From Sambucus nigra (lineage: Eukaryota > Streptophyta > Magnoliopsida > Dipsacales > Adoxaceae), in the NCBI GenBank assembly GCA_949130495.1, contig OX422221.1:483326159-483390158 (forward strand): DNA of 64,000 bases, read 5' to 3'. The notes beneath the pieces are model-generated. The model was not told the origin of the DNA. It did not search any database and was given only the letters and a program-made list of their open reading frames with translations. Of this stretch, positions 10,701 to 22,447 are shown piece after piece. Every line of letters starts with the position of its first letter. Positions within the stretch are counted from its first letter, which is position 1. The translations under genes were made by a program, and so were the position numbers.

Positions 10701-11702
10701 AGAAACATCCCATACATATCGTATCCCTTGCGAGTCATATTCATCAACGGACCCGCTATCTTCGAAAATCCTCAGATGAACCGCCTGTAGTACATGGCTA
10801 ACCCCAAGAAACTACGCACCTCTGTCGGTGTCGTGTGTTTTCCCCACTCTCTCACTGCCAACACTTTGCTCGAGTCAACCGATATCCCTAATTCTGACAC
10901 TACATGCCCCAAAAACTATACCTCCTGTAACCAGAATCTGCACTTCTCACACTTATCATACAACTTCTACTCTCGTAGAGTCTAAAGAACCTGTCTTAAG
11001 TGCTCGGGATGCTCCTCCTCAGTCTTTGAATAAATCAAGATGTCATCTATGAAGATGATGACAAACTGATCCAATAACTCTCTGAACACTATGTTCATTA
11101 AGTCCGTGACTACAACTGGAGCATTTGTCAGCCAAAAAGCCATGACTTTAAACTCATAGGACCCATATCTTGTCAAGAAAGTAGTCTTCGACACATTCTG
11201 ATCCCTAATTTGTAGTTAATGTATCCTGATCTCAAATCTATCTTAAAAAATAAGGCTTCCCCTCTCAGCTGGTCGAACAAGTCATCGATTTGAGGCAACG
11301 ATTACTTGTTCTGTATCGTAACCTGGTTCAACTCCTGGTATCCACGCACAACCTCAGTGAACCATCTCTCTTCTTTACAAACAACACCAGAGTGCCCCAA
11401 GGCGAGGTGATCCTACGAATGAAGCCCTGGCCCAACAGCTGCTCTATCTGATCCCTTCGGTCCCTCATCTGCAGTGGAACCATACGGTATGGTGCATGTG
11501 CTATAGGCCGAGTTACCAATATTAAGACTATGAAAAAATCTATCTCTCGACTGGGAGGTAGGCCCGGTATCTCCTGGAATACATCTAAAAACTCACGAAC
11601 AATTAGAATCGAATCCAGGAGAATCACAATCTCCTTAGAGGTATCCTCCTCTATGTAGTACAAATTGGTGGAAGATCCTCCCTCTGGGCGAGGCATCGCC
11701 AC
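10701..11702 (-). pseudogene. E2 reverse transcriptase, broken
   Basis: The segment at 11328-11702 has EIPGLPPSREIDFFI, APYRMVPLQMRD, GFIRRITSPWGTLVLFVKK and GSLRLCVD. The segment at 10982-11194 has [15 protein letters not shown] and [14 protein letters not shown], where the catalytic motif reads FIDD. The order and wording are those of chromovirus RT. Stops and at least two frame changes separate the pieces. Confidence 0.8.
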
Positions 11703-12070
11703 TTAAAACATCTCCTGACCCGGAATGGAAAAGATAATACTCCTACCGAAACAATCTATCATGGCTCTGTACAAAGTGAGCCAATCCATGACAATAATGG
11801 CGTCGTGCTCATCCATATCTAATACTAGCATGTCCGTAGTTAAAATCAAGCTACCAATATCTATACCTCCTCCTCGGCGTATAAAGAAAATCAAAGACCC
11901 ATTCCCCAGTGGTGAGTCTACACATGTCACTATACTCTCTGCCATGTGTAATAACCCTAAGGCCCGTGCAATGTGCGTGTCTATAAAAAAATGTGACACC
12001 CCAGTATCAAATAAAACTCTCCCCATAGTGCCATGGATAGGAAACATAACCTTAATCGCGGGTGGCGCCT
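11703..12070 (-). pseudogene. E2 aspartic protease
   Basis: 114 residues are open at 11703-12047: GRVLFDTGVSHFFIDTHIAR (catalytic DTG), DMLVLDMDEHDAIIVMDWL, then IIFSIPGQEMF. This is the retropepsin of chromovirus polyproteins (usual DTGASHSFI). It is followed directly by the RT linker in the same frame after a stop. Confidence 0.8.
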
Positions 12071-13400
12071 GAGGTGCTGTGTCCTGATGGACGATATAAA
12101 AATGCCCATACTGTAATTTCTCCTACTGAACTGGGGTTGCTGGGATGGCTAGTAGGGCTGGAATCTGAGCTGGAGCTGGGAGGGCTGCTGGAAAGAGTGG
12201 CCTATGGGGCTCATTACAAGCACCCTCCAATTGTGGGGCCCTATCCCCCTCTGGGAAATCATGAATCCTAACTCCATTTTTGCCACATCTAAAACTCCGG
12301 CCCCAAAAGTTTACTCCCCTCTATCCCCGCTGACCACGACCTTGTTGGCTGTTACCACCCCGCCACTGGCCCTGCTGAAAACACTATTGGCCCTTATGGC
12401 CCTATTGCTGACCCTGCTCCTGACGGTGTTGGCCTTGTTGGCCATGCTGACTGGACTGACCCATTTGTCCCTGTCTGAATCCCGCAAATCCCTTCCTAGA
12501 GTCACCGAATCGTAATCTCTTGGGAGGGTCCCCCTGATGGGAACTCTGCTCACTGTGACATGTCTGCCCTTGGCCTAATGGTGCCCCACCCGCACTACTG
12601 CCCCTATCCTGCCCTGATGGATGGACTTCCCTTCTTGTTTGCTTCCCTTCTGATGGAAGCGGTGATCCTGGCAATGCAACAGAGCGACGTTGAGTACGTC
12701 AGTGTAAGTACCCAGTGATAGATTACCTATGAGGTGCTTACGAATCCTCTAGACCAATCCATCTAAAAATAACAGTATCTTCTTCTCCTCAATGGGTGCC
12801 TCATCCGGCACTATAGTGAGAAGTCTCGTGAACTCCTCCTCATACTCAACAACGATCATAATCTCCTACTTAAGATTCAGTAACTTCCGCCTCATCTCAG
12901 TCTCCATGGAGGATGAAAATGATTTGTTATAAAACTTCACCCAAAATGACTAACTCGATATGTTGTCCCTCTCCTCCAAGGTGGTGGTGAACTCCTACCA
13001 CTGCAAAGCCGCCCCACTAGCTTGAAGGAAGTTAGTAACTGTTTATGCATGTCAGTGCACTCATAAATGTGCAGATGCCTCTGGATATCCTTCTTCCATT
13101 AGCTGGCGATCATAATGTTCGAACTACCCGAGAACTCTGGGGGATATGCCTTGTGAAAGGCATCCCTGACCCGCTCCTATATAATTGGAAGCTGTGATGG
13201 TATCATTGCTACTGCCTGAACATGGGGTGGTGCCTGCTACACCAACGCTAATGCGGTATTCACCGCCTGAGGAACAACGGCGGCTACTTCAGTTTCAGTC
13301 ATCATTCCCTGAGCTGGAGCTGCTAACGGCTCGAGCTGGACACTCCAGTCTCATGGTGTGCATCTTGGAGGCATCTAAAATGAGTAGGAAGTTTATTAGT
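12071..13400 (-). pseudogene. E2 gag, broken
   Basis: The minus strand gives retrotrans_gag-like pieces (NFLQASGAALQW, MRRKLLNLK, VVEYEEEFTRLLTIVPDE) at about 12690-13040. A serine/glutamine/glycine-rich tail follows at about 12300-12560, and a decayed zinc knuckle (FRCGKNGVRIHDFPEGD) at about 12230-12290. Stops occur throughout. Confidence 0.65.
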
Positions 13401-13546
13401 CTACATTTATTATTAAATCCCAAATAACTGAAGACGTAAGCGTAAACACAAGAATACAACAGTCCTAAAATACGGCTCTATATCAAAGATGCTAAGCTGA
13501 AAGTGAAATAAGACGTACAAATCCTAAAGGACACTAGAACCTGATT

Positions 13547-13557
13547 CTCTGATACCA
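13547..13557 (-). promoter_or_regulatory. E2 primer-binding site, tRNA-iMet
   Basis: TGGTATCAGAG on the minus strand, complementary to the 3' end of initiator tRNA-Met, two bases inside the 5' LTR end. Confidence 0.85.
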
Positions 13558-13559
13558 CC

Positions 13560-16500
13560 TGTGACACCCCACCTAATTAAATACCGGGTGATCAGTCCTT
13601 TATTAAATTAAAATCAAGGTGAACGGTTGGTTCATTCTTAGCGTCACTGTCGCAAAATAAATGTTTCCCATTTAAACACCCTAAATAATTAAGCTAAGTG
13701 TTAAAATAATTTAAAGTCTTATTCCATTTATTAAATTCCAACGTGAAAACCTTTTTCTAATGAATAGTAGTTTAAGAATCACATAAATTCTAAGGATGGC
13801 AATAGACCCCAAAATAATTAAACCAACTAGATTAATCAAACCAAGTCAAATAACCATAAATGAATTCATCATGATAAGAATTAATTCCCAATGAGTACTG
13901 AATATTGAAAATATAAATAAACCCAAAATATCTAATAAGTCTAAAATTAAGTTGCAACTCGAGCGACACATTCCCTAGCTATGAAGTACTAAATCAAGAG
14001 GTGAATCAAGGAAGAGGTCGTCTAGAGCAAAGGCCTACAACTCCCACATAAGCTGCAGCACGTCCAATCCAAATAACCTACGCCCGACGCCTCTGTGGTT
14101 GGTCACGTGTAATACATACATATATATACAAGAGAGAAAAATGACAGGAAACGGGCCAGAGAGTGAGAATAAAACAGTTTTGAAAATATTTTAGCAAGTA
14201 TTTAAAATGCTTACCTGCTAATATAATAACCATGTTTGAATGCAACACTCACTTGAGAATTCTCACCTCTCATCTAGTGTGCATGCCTACCGTACTACTA
14301 AATGCCTCATAAGTCTATCTAACTTACCTCCCAATGATTTTATTATGAGAAGTCACAAGGCTGTGATATTAGTTTAAAGATTAGACTCTTAATAATTACT
14401 TACGTCTATTATGTATTTCTCAGTAGTGTAGTAATGTTCCCGAACACTAACTATATTTATGGAGCATTTACATAATACTTATCTACTTACATGCACAGTA
14501 GAAGAATTTCATATATTTGTATATGCATTAATCACTCATATAATATATATACTATCGGTACCCCAAAGAAAATCCATGGTGCTGGCATACTCTACTATCA
14601 ATTCCCCGTATCTCTCGTACTAAGGGAAATACTAGTTTGGAATCACTCTCGAACTGTATTAACACAATACACAAAAAATGCAGGCGAAGCATAGTTCCAA
14701 CTCACTAGGAGGTCAGCACATACCCCTCATATCTCTGAGGACCGTCTGACTATCATTCTCAGATAGCCTGTACCAAGGAATCCTATGTTCTAGGGTTCAA
14801 GTCAATATCCCCCGTAAAGGTCCCATTGAGATAAGACTATACCAGCACGGTAACCTCCGTGATAACAAGTAGTGCGGGTATGATTATACATAAATATAAT
14901 ATAGAAATATACACATGCAATCAATCATATATAAATATTCTCATTTTCCAATTAGGTTTGCCCACGACCCATAGTAATATTTTAATCGTATGTCATAAAA
15001 ATTTTCCCAACTTTTACGCATAAAGAACTCATCTCATTTTATTCTCAATTTTAATCATTTTGCAATTACTTCTCGTCCCTCGAAGTATTCTCTCTTACTA
15101 AAGGTCAATTCAATAGGTACACTCTCTCTAACATACTGGTCTAAGTCATTTATAAAGCTCTCAATTCTATAGCTAATGTGTGAACGATTTTCCAATATGT
15201 ATCAAACCCCCTGTTGACCCACGGTTTCATCCTATATAAAATTACATTCAATGAAAATCTACTTAGACCGTACTGGTTCTCTTCATGACCCATTATGCTC
15301 TTTAAATAATATTCAAGGTTTCCTATGCATTTTATCCGAATTAAATAAAAAGAGGAAAAATATGCAATTTCTAGGAGGGGTCGATCGATCAATGGAAGGG
15401 GCCGATCGATCGATCAGTCGATCAATCGACATTCTTGAGTCGATCGATCGATCGAGCAGTTCTTGCCCAGAATCTGCCAAGCCAACCTATGGGTTCCATC
15501 CAAGAAATTTCTCCAAAACACCATTAATGATTCCCAAACTCCCAAACAATTATACCACTGATTACATACACCTATCTACATGATTTTCTATGTAAAGCAT
15601 TGGAAAATTAATCTAAGATATCGGATAAAGGGCTAATTCATCATAATTATCAAGAACCCTAGTTTTGTATTAAATTTCTAGATTCTCATTCTTCTTCCAG
15701 ATTTCTTCCTCTTAAACCATTACAAATTCATGGGTAATCCTCTACATATGATAAGGTGTCCAGATTTCATGATTTACTCCCAAAACATACTATTTAAGTC
15801 TTCTAACTTACATGATTCTTTCATAATAACATGTATTCTTAATCCTAATCTAACATGGATGATTATTAACTAGGAATTTGCAACATAGATACTTGCCTTA
15901 AGATAGTAGGTCTGACACCACGAGTTTGATGGGTATAGTCTTGATTCCCTCGCTCCGATCTATGTTTTGGTGGTGGTGGTGTAATTGGGTTGGTTCTTGG
16001 CCTCGAATTCTTGGGAAGGTTTTCCTTCCTTCCTCTCACTGTTGTTCTAACTTTTTAGAATGTTAACCCTAGAAGACTCTTTTAATATCTGATATCATAG
16101 TCCCAATTTTCATCATTTAATTAAGGACTAATTTGGAAATGACTAAATTGCCCTTCCGGGGTGCCGGTTAGGCCTAAAAACGCTTCGAGACCCAAACTAA
16201 ACCCCCCGGGTACACTTTTCTAACTATCTCGACCCTTATAAACACGTTGGCGCACTCGTAATGACCATATGGACGACTTATAATTTATTCACTTTTTATA
16301 ATAATAATTTAGTACTGACATGATATAAGCGCGCCCCGACTTAATTTCTAGAATTGTCATATTATTCACTCGTGACAATTTTAATAAATTCAATTCTACA
16401 TATTACTTTACTCATTAAGTGATATCAACAAATTTCCAATAATTACTAACTCTCATCACGCTAGTAAATATTTAAAATAAAATTCCAGATTAATATTGAA

Positions 16501-16566
16501 TTAATAACTCAATTAAATTTAATAAATCCCCAATTTTTAAAAGCCATAAAAATGCAGGGTATTATA
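13560..16566 (-). repeat. E2 5' LTR, complete
   Basis: 3007 bases. On the + strand it begins TGTGACACCCC and ends GGGTATTATA; the other copy ends TATTACA, so the terminal CA has mutated to TA. A TATA-like site on the minus strand lies at about 15231-15242. Transcription would run leftward toward the PBS at 13557. Confidence 0.85.
15378..15458 (-). promoter_or_regulatory. GATCGATC box island in the E2 5' LTR
   Basis: The island holds GGTCGATCGATCAA, GCCGATCGATCGATCAG, CGATCAATCGAC and GTCGATCGATCGATCGAGC. GTCGATCGATCGATCGAG is nearly a perfect palindrome. It lies about 140-220 bases upstream of the TATA-like site (minus strand). Just upstream in transcription sense is GATTCTGGGCAAGAACTG, similar to the sequence preceding the islands of E8 and E4. 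Confidence 0.65.
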
Positions 16567-16647
16567 GAAATCTTCACCCTCTTTGAGGAATTTTCCATTT
16601 AGAGAATCTCCTGAGATAGTTCTAATAAATTCTAAATTTCTCCTGAG

Positions 16648-17604
16648 TCAAGGATGACGGATCCATCTTAGTTCTTCTTCTGATAGTTGGTAGCCTAAGC
16701 CACAAGGAGGAAAGTCCTCCTTCAACACAATGGGCTCAGTTATCCCTTGTTGTCTTTTCCCTAGCCCCAGTCCGATCATGAAGTGCATATTCTTGAACAT
16801 TTGGATTACATTGACGTTTTCATGAGGGTCATATTCTGGACAAACCCTATCTTTGAAGTCATCCCGTGCTGGGAGTTGGAGTGGTTTGACATGAAAGCCT
16901 GATAATAACATATCATTCAGCCCGTGTTGTATTTCGAGTATCGGATTATTGCTGCTTGCATTCTCGGTGTTATCGCTGTCTCCCAAGATGGTGGTAACTT
17001 GTCCATTATCAATGAACTTCAATTTCTGATGAGGGGAAGAAGACACCCCTTTAATGTTGTGGATCCACGATCGTTGGAGTAGCAGATTGAAATAGGATGG
17101 GATATCAATGACTTCTAATTCAACCACAGGATTTATAGGGCCAGCCCCTATTACAAGCTTGATAGATCCCATTACTTCTTGGCGGGTGTTATTATAGGCA
17201 TGCACGATAACAGAGGTTGGAGCAAGGTTTCTCATTTGTAATCCCAAATAGTTGAGGGTTCTTAATGGTAAAACATTCAGAGTTGATCCGTTGTCGACAA
17301 GGGAGATGGGAACAATTTTCCCCATAACTTCGAGAAAGATATTGAGAGCATGATTGCGGTTGTGACCATTCTTAAGGATTTCCTCTTCAGAAAAGGAGAG
17401 CATTCGAGTAGAGGTCAAGGATTCAACTAGGTTCACTGCTTCTTCTATTATGGTTGAGGGAGGAACTGTGGGTCCTATGAGTAGCTTGATTAGGGCATTT
17501 CGGTGTAGTTGGGAAGACATGAAAAGTACCGAAGGATTGATGTTGGCTAGAGTTTTCTTCAGTTGATCAAGGACCTTTCTTTCTTCAAGGGTAATTTTTG
17601 GCAT
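16648..17604 (-). pseudogene. E1 protease region with G-patch-like tail
   Basis: A 318-residue open stretch: SVLFMSSQLHRNALIKLLI, then the retropepsin with VPISLVDNGSTLNVLPLRTL (catalytic DNG in place of DTG, common in Ogre-type elements), GSIKLVIGAGPINPVVELEV and LLLQRSWIHNIKGVSSSPHQ. Near the end is MIGLGLGKRQQGITEP, a G-patch-like motif seen in Tat elements. It ends in a stop just before the E2 insertion. This is the longest uninterrupted E1 frame, yet its gag and RT neighbours are broken. Confidence 0.8.
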
Positions 17605-19890
17605 AGGGATATTCTCAAAACCTTTTCCTTTATCTCTTGATAATGGTTGTAAGCTCGGATTCTAGTAATGTCTCCCTGGCCTGGTCATGTGTTTCACGGA
17701 AGAGGGGAAAATAGAAACCTATTTCTTCATCGATGTCGGGTTGCTCAGCTACCAGGTTGATCACTCTGATCAACTCCTCGAGAGATATCGCATAGGTTGG
17801 CTATCAGACTAGTCTTTCTTAAATTTGACTCTTCCTCTGAGTCTTGGAAATCATCCCCCTATTTGGTGGTAATGATATTGTCTTTCCATGCAAAGTCAAT
17901 ACACTCTACAACTTCTATGGCCTCTTCAGATAATTCCTCCCATTTGGCAGGGATACGTGAGTCTGAGGGGACCAAGTCCCTTTGTAATTACAAAGCGTTA
18001 AGTAGTTTGGATATGCGACAAATATCATCAGTCCGTCGTAAAAAATCTACCATGATCTAGACCAGGTCATCTAGACTGACTTCGTCGATTGGCACTACCC
18101 ATTTGTCTGATTCTTAAGCCCATTTTCGGGATTCTAAGAATAACCCACTAAATCTCTAACAATCAATGTTCACCGGGGAGGGAAATTTTAACCCGAACTC
18201 TAGGATCTAGTTCATCACTTCTGATAATTCCATGTATTTACCTCTAGAATGGGTGCAGAAAATGATGCAGGCTCTGGTGAGGAGTGATAAGGTTTGATCG
18301 ATAAGGTTGGTAGGGTGTAAGAGGAAATATGGTCATGTTTAGATTGGTTTATGAGAGTATATGGGTATAACTGGTGATTTACTTGGTATGATTTTGGTAG
18401 ATGGGTCGAGTTCTGAGTCTTCTTCTAGGAATATGGTGTTTGTATAATATGGGAGTGGATTATGAGTAGTGTTTGGTTTAGGATTAGCTGGTCAGGCAAT
18501 GATACCCCAGTCAATCAGACTTTGGATTATGTTTCGAAGATGGAAGCATTGATCGGTGGTATGGCCAGCAGTTTGGTTATAGTCACAATGGGCATTAAGT
18601 TTGAAATTCTTTGGAAGCGGGTTTAGTAATGGATGAGGGTCAAAAGGTTTGATCAGGTTTCGATTTAAGAGATCCTGGTAGACTTTGGAGAGAGTAGCAT
18701 AAAGCTCGGTATATTCTTTTTGGATAGGGTTTGGGTGACATTCGAGTGCCTATGAAGCAGAAGGTTGAGAGATATTATTGATAGTAGAGACTACGATACT
18801 AGCAGGATTTTCAAACTTTTTAGGAGCAAACTGTCCAGAGGTTTTCTTCGGTTCAACTTCTGTCTTGGAAAGACTTTATTTGATTTTTACTCCTCCTTCA
18901 TGGAGTGCTAAGATGTGAGGGTAATACTATCCTCCCATGGTTTCTCGGACATAGGGTAAAAAGTTCTTCTTCACAATGATGGCTTGTTCTTATTTGGAAG
19001 GCCGATTGGTCATGGTAGCTGCTTTTTCTTTCCATCTTGTTATAAAGTTGCTGACTGATTCCTGAGGATTCTATTTGAGTAGCTCTAATTCATTGCGGGT
19101 AACCTATAGATCCTTGTTGTACTTGTATTGAGACATAAACTCACGGGGAAACGTCTTCCCAATTACAGATTCTGGATTCTTCAAGGGATAGGAACCAATG
19201 AAGAGCGCTATCCTTCAAAGTCTACTGAAACATTTGAGCCATTATTTATTTGAAATCCCCTAGGAGAGTTATGGCTCTGTGATATATACGAAGATGAATG
19301 ATCAGGGGTCCATTGCCTCCAAACTTCTCGATATTGGGCATCCTGCTTTTTTCTGGTAACATGGCTTTAGGATAGGGAGACATATGTGTGTAGTCCATGT
19401 AGTTCCCAGACATTCGGACCTGGTCAAATTTCTCGGTTAGAATCTTGAGATCTTGCTTGACCTTGTTCAGTTATTCCTCTTTCAGATCAATAGTTACATG
19501 TAAATTATCCCCAGTCTGAGCAAGATTTGGCATAGGAACATGGGCTAGTGGTGGCCCATTAGCAGGAGGAGCACGTGGAGCATGAAGGTATTCTTCAGGA
19601 ACCCAGATAGGTTCGGGTTAAGGCATACCCATGGTGTGAGGGAAAATAACCTTAGGATTTTCAAGGACAGGGATCCAATTTCTTTGCATCTTGTGACCCT
19701 CGATTTGAAGGTTGTCAATTTTGGCAGTGAGCTGATCCAGAACCGTCAACAAATACGGTTGTGCATTCGACACTTGATCCCTGTTCTCCATGAAAGGCGG
19801 GTGAGTCTCGGACTCGGAGGAAGTTAGAGGACTGATAGAACTTTGGGATGGTTTGACTTGAAGACCGAAGCCAATAGGGAGCCAGGCCAA
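17605..19890 (-). pseudogene. E1 gag, broken
   Basis: The N-terminal part at 19618-19890 has LLTVLDQLTAKIDNLQIEG, a short coiled coil. The gag core at about 19000-19400 has MPNIEKFGGNGPLIIHL, DSALHWFLSLEES and NELELLK...ESVSNFITRWKEKAATM. A zinc-binding remnant (NAHCDYNQTAGHTTDQCFHL) lies near 18540-18600. These are the usual Tat gag blocks in order. Many stops interrupt them, and the true start is uncertain. Confidence 0.7.
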
Positions 19891-20963
19891 GGTATATGAT
19901 CGACCTGAGAAAAAATGGAATTTTTTTTAGAAAAGTAAAAGGGAAACTTTTATTTTTAGAAAAGTAAAAGGGAAACTTTTATTTTTAGAAAAGGAGGAGA
20001 ATATTTTTTGATTTTTTTTTTTGGAAAATATGAGAATGAAAATGTTTTTGGTGTTTTAGATGAAAGAGGACAAGAATTTTTGGATGCTTTTGGGGAAAAA
20101 GAAAGGGGAAGAGGCTAGCGACGGGTCTCAGCACGATTTTTATGTTTATTATGTTCCCATTTGTATTAAATTATCCTAAAGGCAAAATGAAATTCCAGAC
20201 GGGTCCTGAGCCGAGAAAAGTTAGGTTTGCAACATATATAAAGCTATCGTTGGACTTATAGTCAGGTTCACGGGTAAGGTCCCATTTTGAAATTGCGGAA
20301 AAATTTGGATACGTCTTGCTTTTGAGGGCAATCGGTACATGTAGACAAGCCATTTGATATAACTGAGTGTACATGAATTTCTTCACTATATACCTCGTGG
20401 GGACGGTACGTGTGAGAACGAATTCAATATACTCGACGTACGTGAATGTGTTCCCTGCGATATACCTCCCATCATGACTTCAGTCAAGTGGTACAATGCG
20501 GAGGAACCGTTCGATATACGTCGAAGGTACTTTTCCAATGAAAGGAGAGTGTCATATCTCTTAGGCTAACTGCGCCCTACCGGACCAGCGCCCATCACCA
20601 AGTGACCCTCCAATTACAGGACAAAATTTTGGTCAAGAACAATGCTCTTTTATGATGTCGTGTGAATCATTCATGATTCTCTTATTAGTATCTTATGGTG
20701 AGAGTATGTTTCTTGATCATGCCAAATAGGGAGCTAAGTACAAGTACCAAAAATATACTAAGCATGGATAAATGATGTGTGAGTGATGTGTAACTATCTA
20801 CAAGTGAGTGTGTGATAAGTGAGCATGGAGAATCTTCTACAAGTGTGTGAATAATAGCATAAGCATGAGGTACACATGAATAATAAAGGGGGAATATGCA
20901 AGTAGGAGAATATACAAGAAAATAAAAATCCCATGTGAATAGAGTCTAGCCCTCTTAAAAAAA
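19891..20963 (-). other. E1 5' leader, non-coding, with a 29-bp tandem repeat
   Basis: The region between PBS and gag. At about 19926-19990 a 29-base unit (TTAGAAAAGTAAAAGGGAAA...) is repeated just over twice. The rest shows no convincing coding frame. Long leaders are usual in Ogre-type elements. Confidence 0.55.
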
Positions 20964-20981
20964 TCCCCAGCAGAGTCGCCA
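20964..20981 (-). promoter_or_regulatory. E1 primer-binding site, TGGCGACTCTGCTGGGGA
   Basis: This 18-base string on the minus strand lies three bases inside the LTR end (...GGCCA). The TGGCGACTC... form is typical of Tat/Ogre elements, where it has been assigned to tRNA-Arg. The tRNA identity is recalled, not aligned. Confidence 0.75.
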
Positions 20982-22190
20982 CTATGGCCATCCCGGTCGG
21001 CGCGGTGTTCATTCCAGGAGGGCAAAAGTATAAGGAGGATACCCCGGGGAAGAAAAGCCGTCGCAATCTCTCACCCTTGTCTTTGAAAAAATGGATTCAT
21101 CCGTCATCGATGTGAGGTGAATGTAAAGAGATAGAGCCACAAGACTATTTTTATCAAAACAGGCAAAAGAATATATTTCCACCTCAAGAGAGCGGCATCA
21201 AGGACAAAAGGGATGCATGCGAAACCAATAGATCGGAGGTTCGGGGACTGGGTTATGAAATGGGAAGGTGTTAGGCACCCATCCCGCCTTTTCGGTCTCT
21301 CATGGGAAAATGTTAATAGTTTCCTTTTTATCCCTATGAAGTGTGTGCATGTGTTTACATAATGGAGATTGGAATCGGTCGACTCATATCATGGAAAAGA
21401 TAGGGTGAGGTCATCCATAGGAGTATTCCCATAATAGTAATAAATGTAGAAGTAGAATATGAGCGTTCATCGTGATATTGATTGTTATTGGGAAACTATA
21501 ATATATGAGGGATGAAATGCGAACAACCATATGATATGTATATGTATGATAAAAATGAGGGATTTGAGAAATTAGGAAAATGAGAGAAATCGAAAAATTT
21601 AGAAAATTCCAGTCGAGTCTCGGATTTTATTTTGAGACACCTACGTAGCCTATAAAGACATCAAAGTCCATGTAGTTCGAATATAGAATAGAGGTGGGGT
21701 TTATCCCATAGATTCGAACGGAATTTTATTAGGTATGTGTATAGAAAATGTGTTTCTAGTTTTGAAAAAAAAAAGTGTGGTAGATAATTCCGTTCGGAAT
21801 TTACGGGTGTAACCCTCTTTGTTTGTTTTGGGATTTTTATAAAAAAAATAGAGTATGTGAAATATACTAATAAAAGTGTAGATTTAATAGGTATGAACTA
21901 TAATGAAACTAGATTATGAATCTAAAGTAATTTACAAAACAAGAGATTTGAAAGAGAGGGAGAATAATGGACCTTGTTTTGGAGATTGAGCTTGGATCTT
22001 GGATAAACTCCTTTGAAGGTTGATGGATGGTGATGAGAGAGAAATATATTCTCCAAATTGGGTGTGATAAGGATGGGTATTTAGGCTTGAATGACATTTC
22101 TCAAATGGAACTTCGCTCACTTCGAGAGAACATTGCTGAGATCACTGATGCTGTTGGGTTTTTGCTGTCTCTTAGTAATGAAGTCATGGA

Positions 22191-22299
22191 CCTTATTTAT
22201 AGGGCTAGGGGTGAAGATTGGCATACCCCAGGGGTGCCTATCGGCATATCACCCTTTACACTGTGCCGATAGGCAGGGTTTAGGACCTGCCAATTGGCA
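22191..22299 (-). promoter_or_regulatory. E1 LTR promoter: TATA box and TGCC-N4-GGCA boxes
   Basis: On the minus strand the boxes TGCCAATTGGCA (22288-22299), TGCCTATCGGCA (22264-22275) and TGCCGATAGGCA (22235-22246) are followed by CCCTATAAATAAGG (22191-22204). All share TGCC...GGCA dyad symmetry; TGCCAATTGGCA is a perfect palindrome. Further ATGCC/GGCAT half-sites lie near 22217-22224. Confidence 0.6.
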
Positions 22300-22348
22300 G
22301 TCTCATGAAGACTTTATGGAAAAATGACTGTAGAGCACAAACCGTTGA

Positions 22349-22447
22349 TCTGAATCGTGCACAGGGAGGATCCTTTGGACGGGAGATGGTCAGACACAAA
22401 TGGATTGTTTATTCGCATGGTAAGTCTGAATCGTGCACAGGGAGGAT
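22349..22447. repeat. Short tandem repeat in the E1 LTR U3, ~76 bp period
   Basis: A 23-base string containing TCTGAATCGTGCACAGGG occurs at 22349-22371 and 22425-22447. A degenerate third copy (AATCGCACATGGGGCGGGAG) lies near 22590. It may be an upstream promoter element; no direct evidence of function. Confidence 0.5.

Larger units (their letters stand above)
5767..16566 (-). mobile_element. E2: Tekay-type chromovirus (Ty3/gypsy) nested in E1
   Basis: Two direct LTR copies (5767-8704 and 13560-16566) bracket a minus-strand internal region with tRNA-iMet PBS, gag, DTG protease, RT, RNase H, integrase with GPY/F-like tail, chromodomain and PPT. In the first ~125 aligned LTR bases I count about 8 differences, so the insertion is not recent. 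The outer end of the left LTR (62 bases, including its TG terminus) is missing, so no target duplication can be seen. Confidence 0.85.

Noticed and set aside
12062..12674. Leu/Ala/Thr-rich + strand frames and Gln/Gly-rich minus-strand frames
   Set aside because: The + strand frames are shadows of the Gln/Gly/Ser-rich E2 gag tail, which reads on the minus strand.
22027..22327. Two overlapping + strand frames of about 80 residues, one with a plausible N-terminus
   Set aside because: They lie opposite the E1 LTR transcript start and promoter boxes, and match no family I know.
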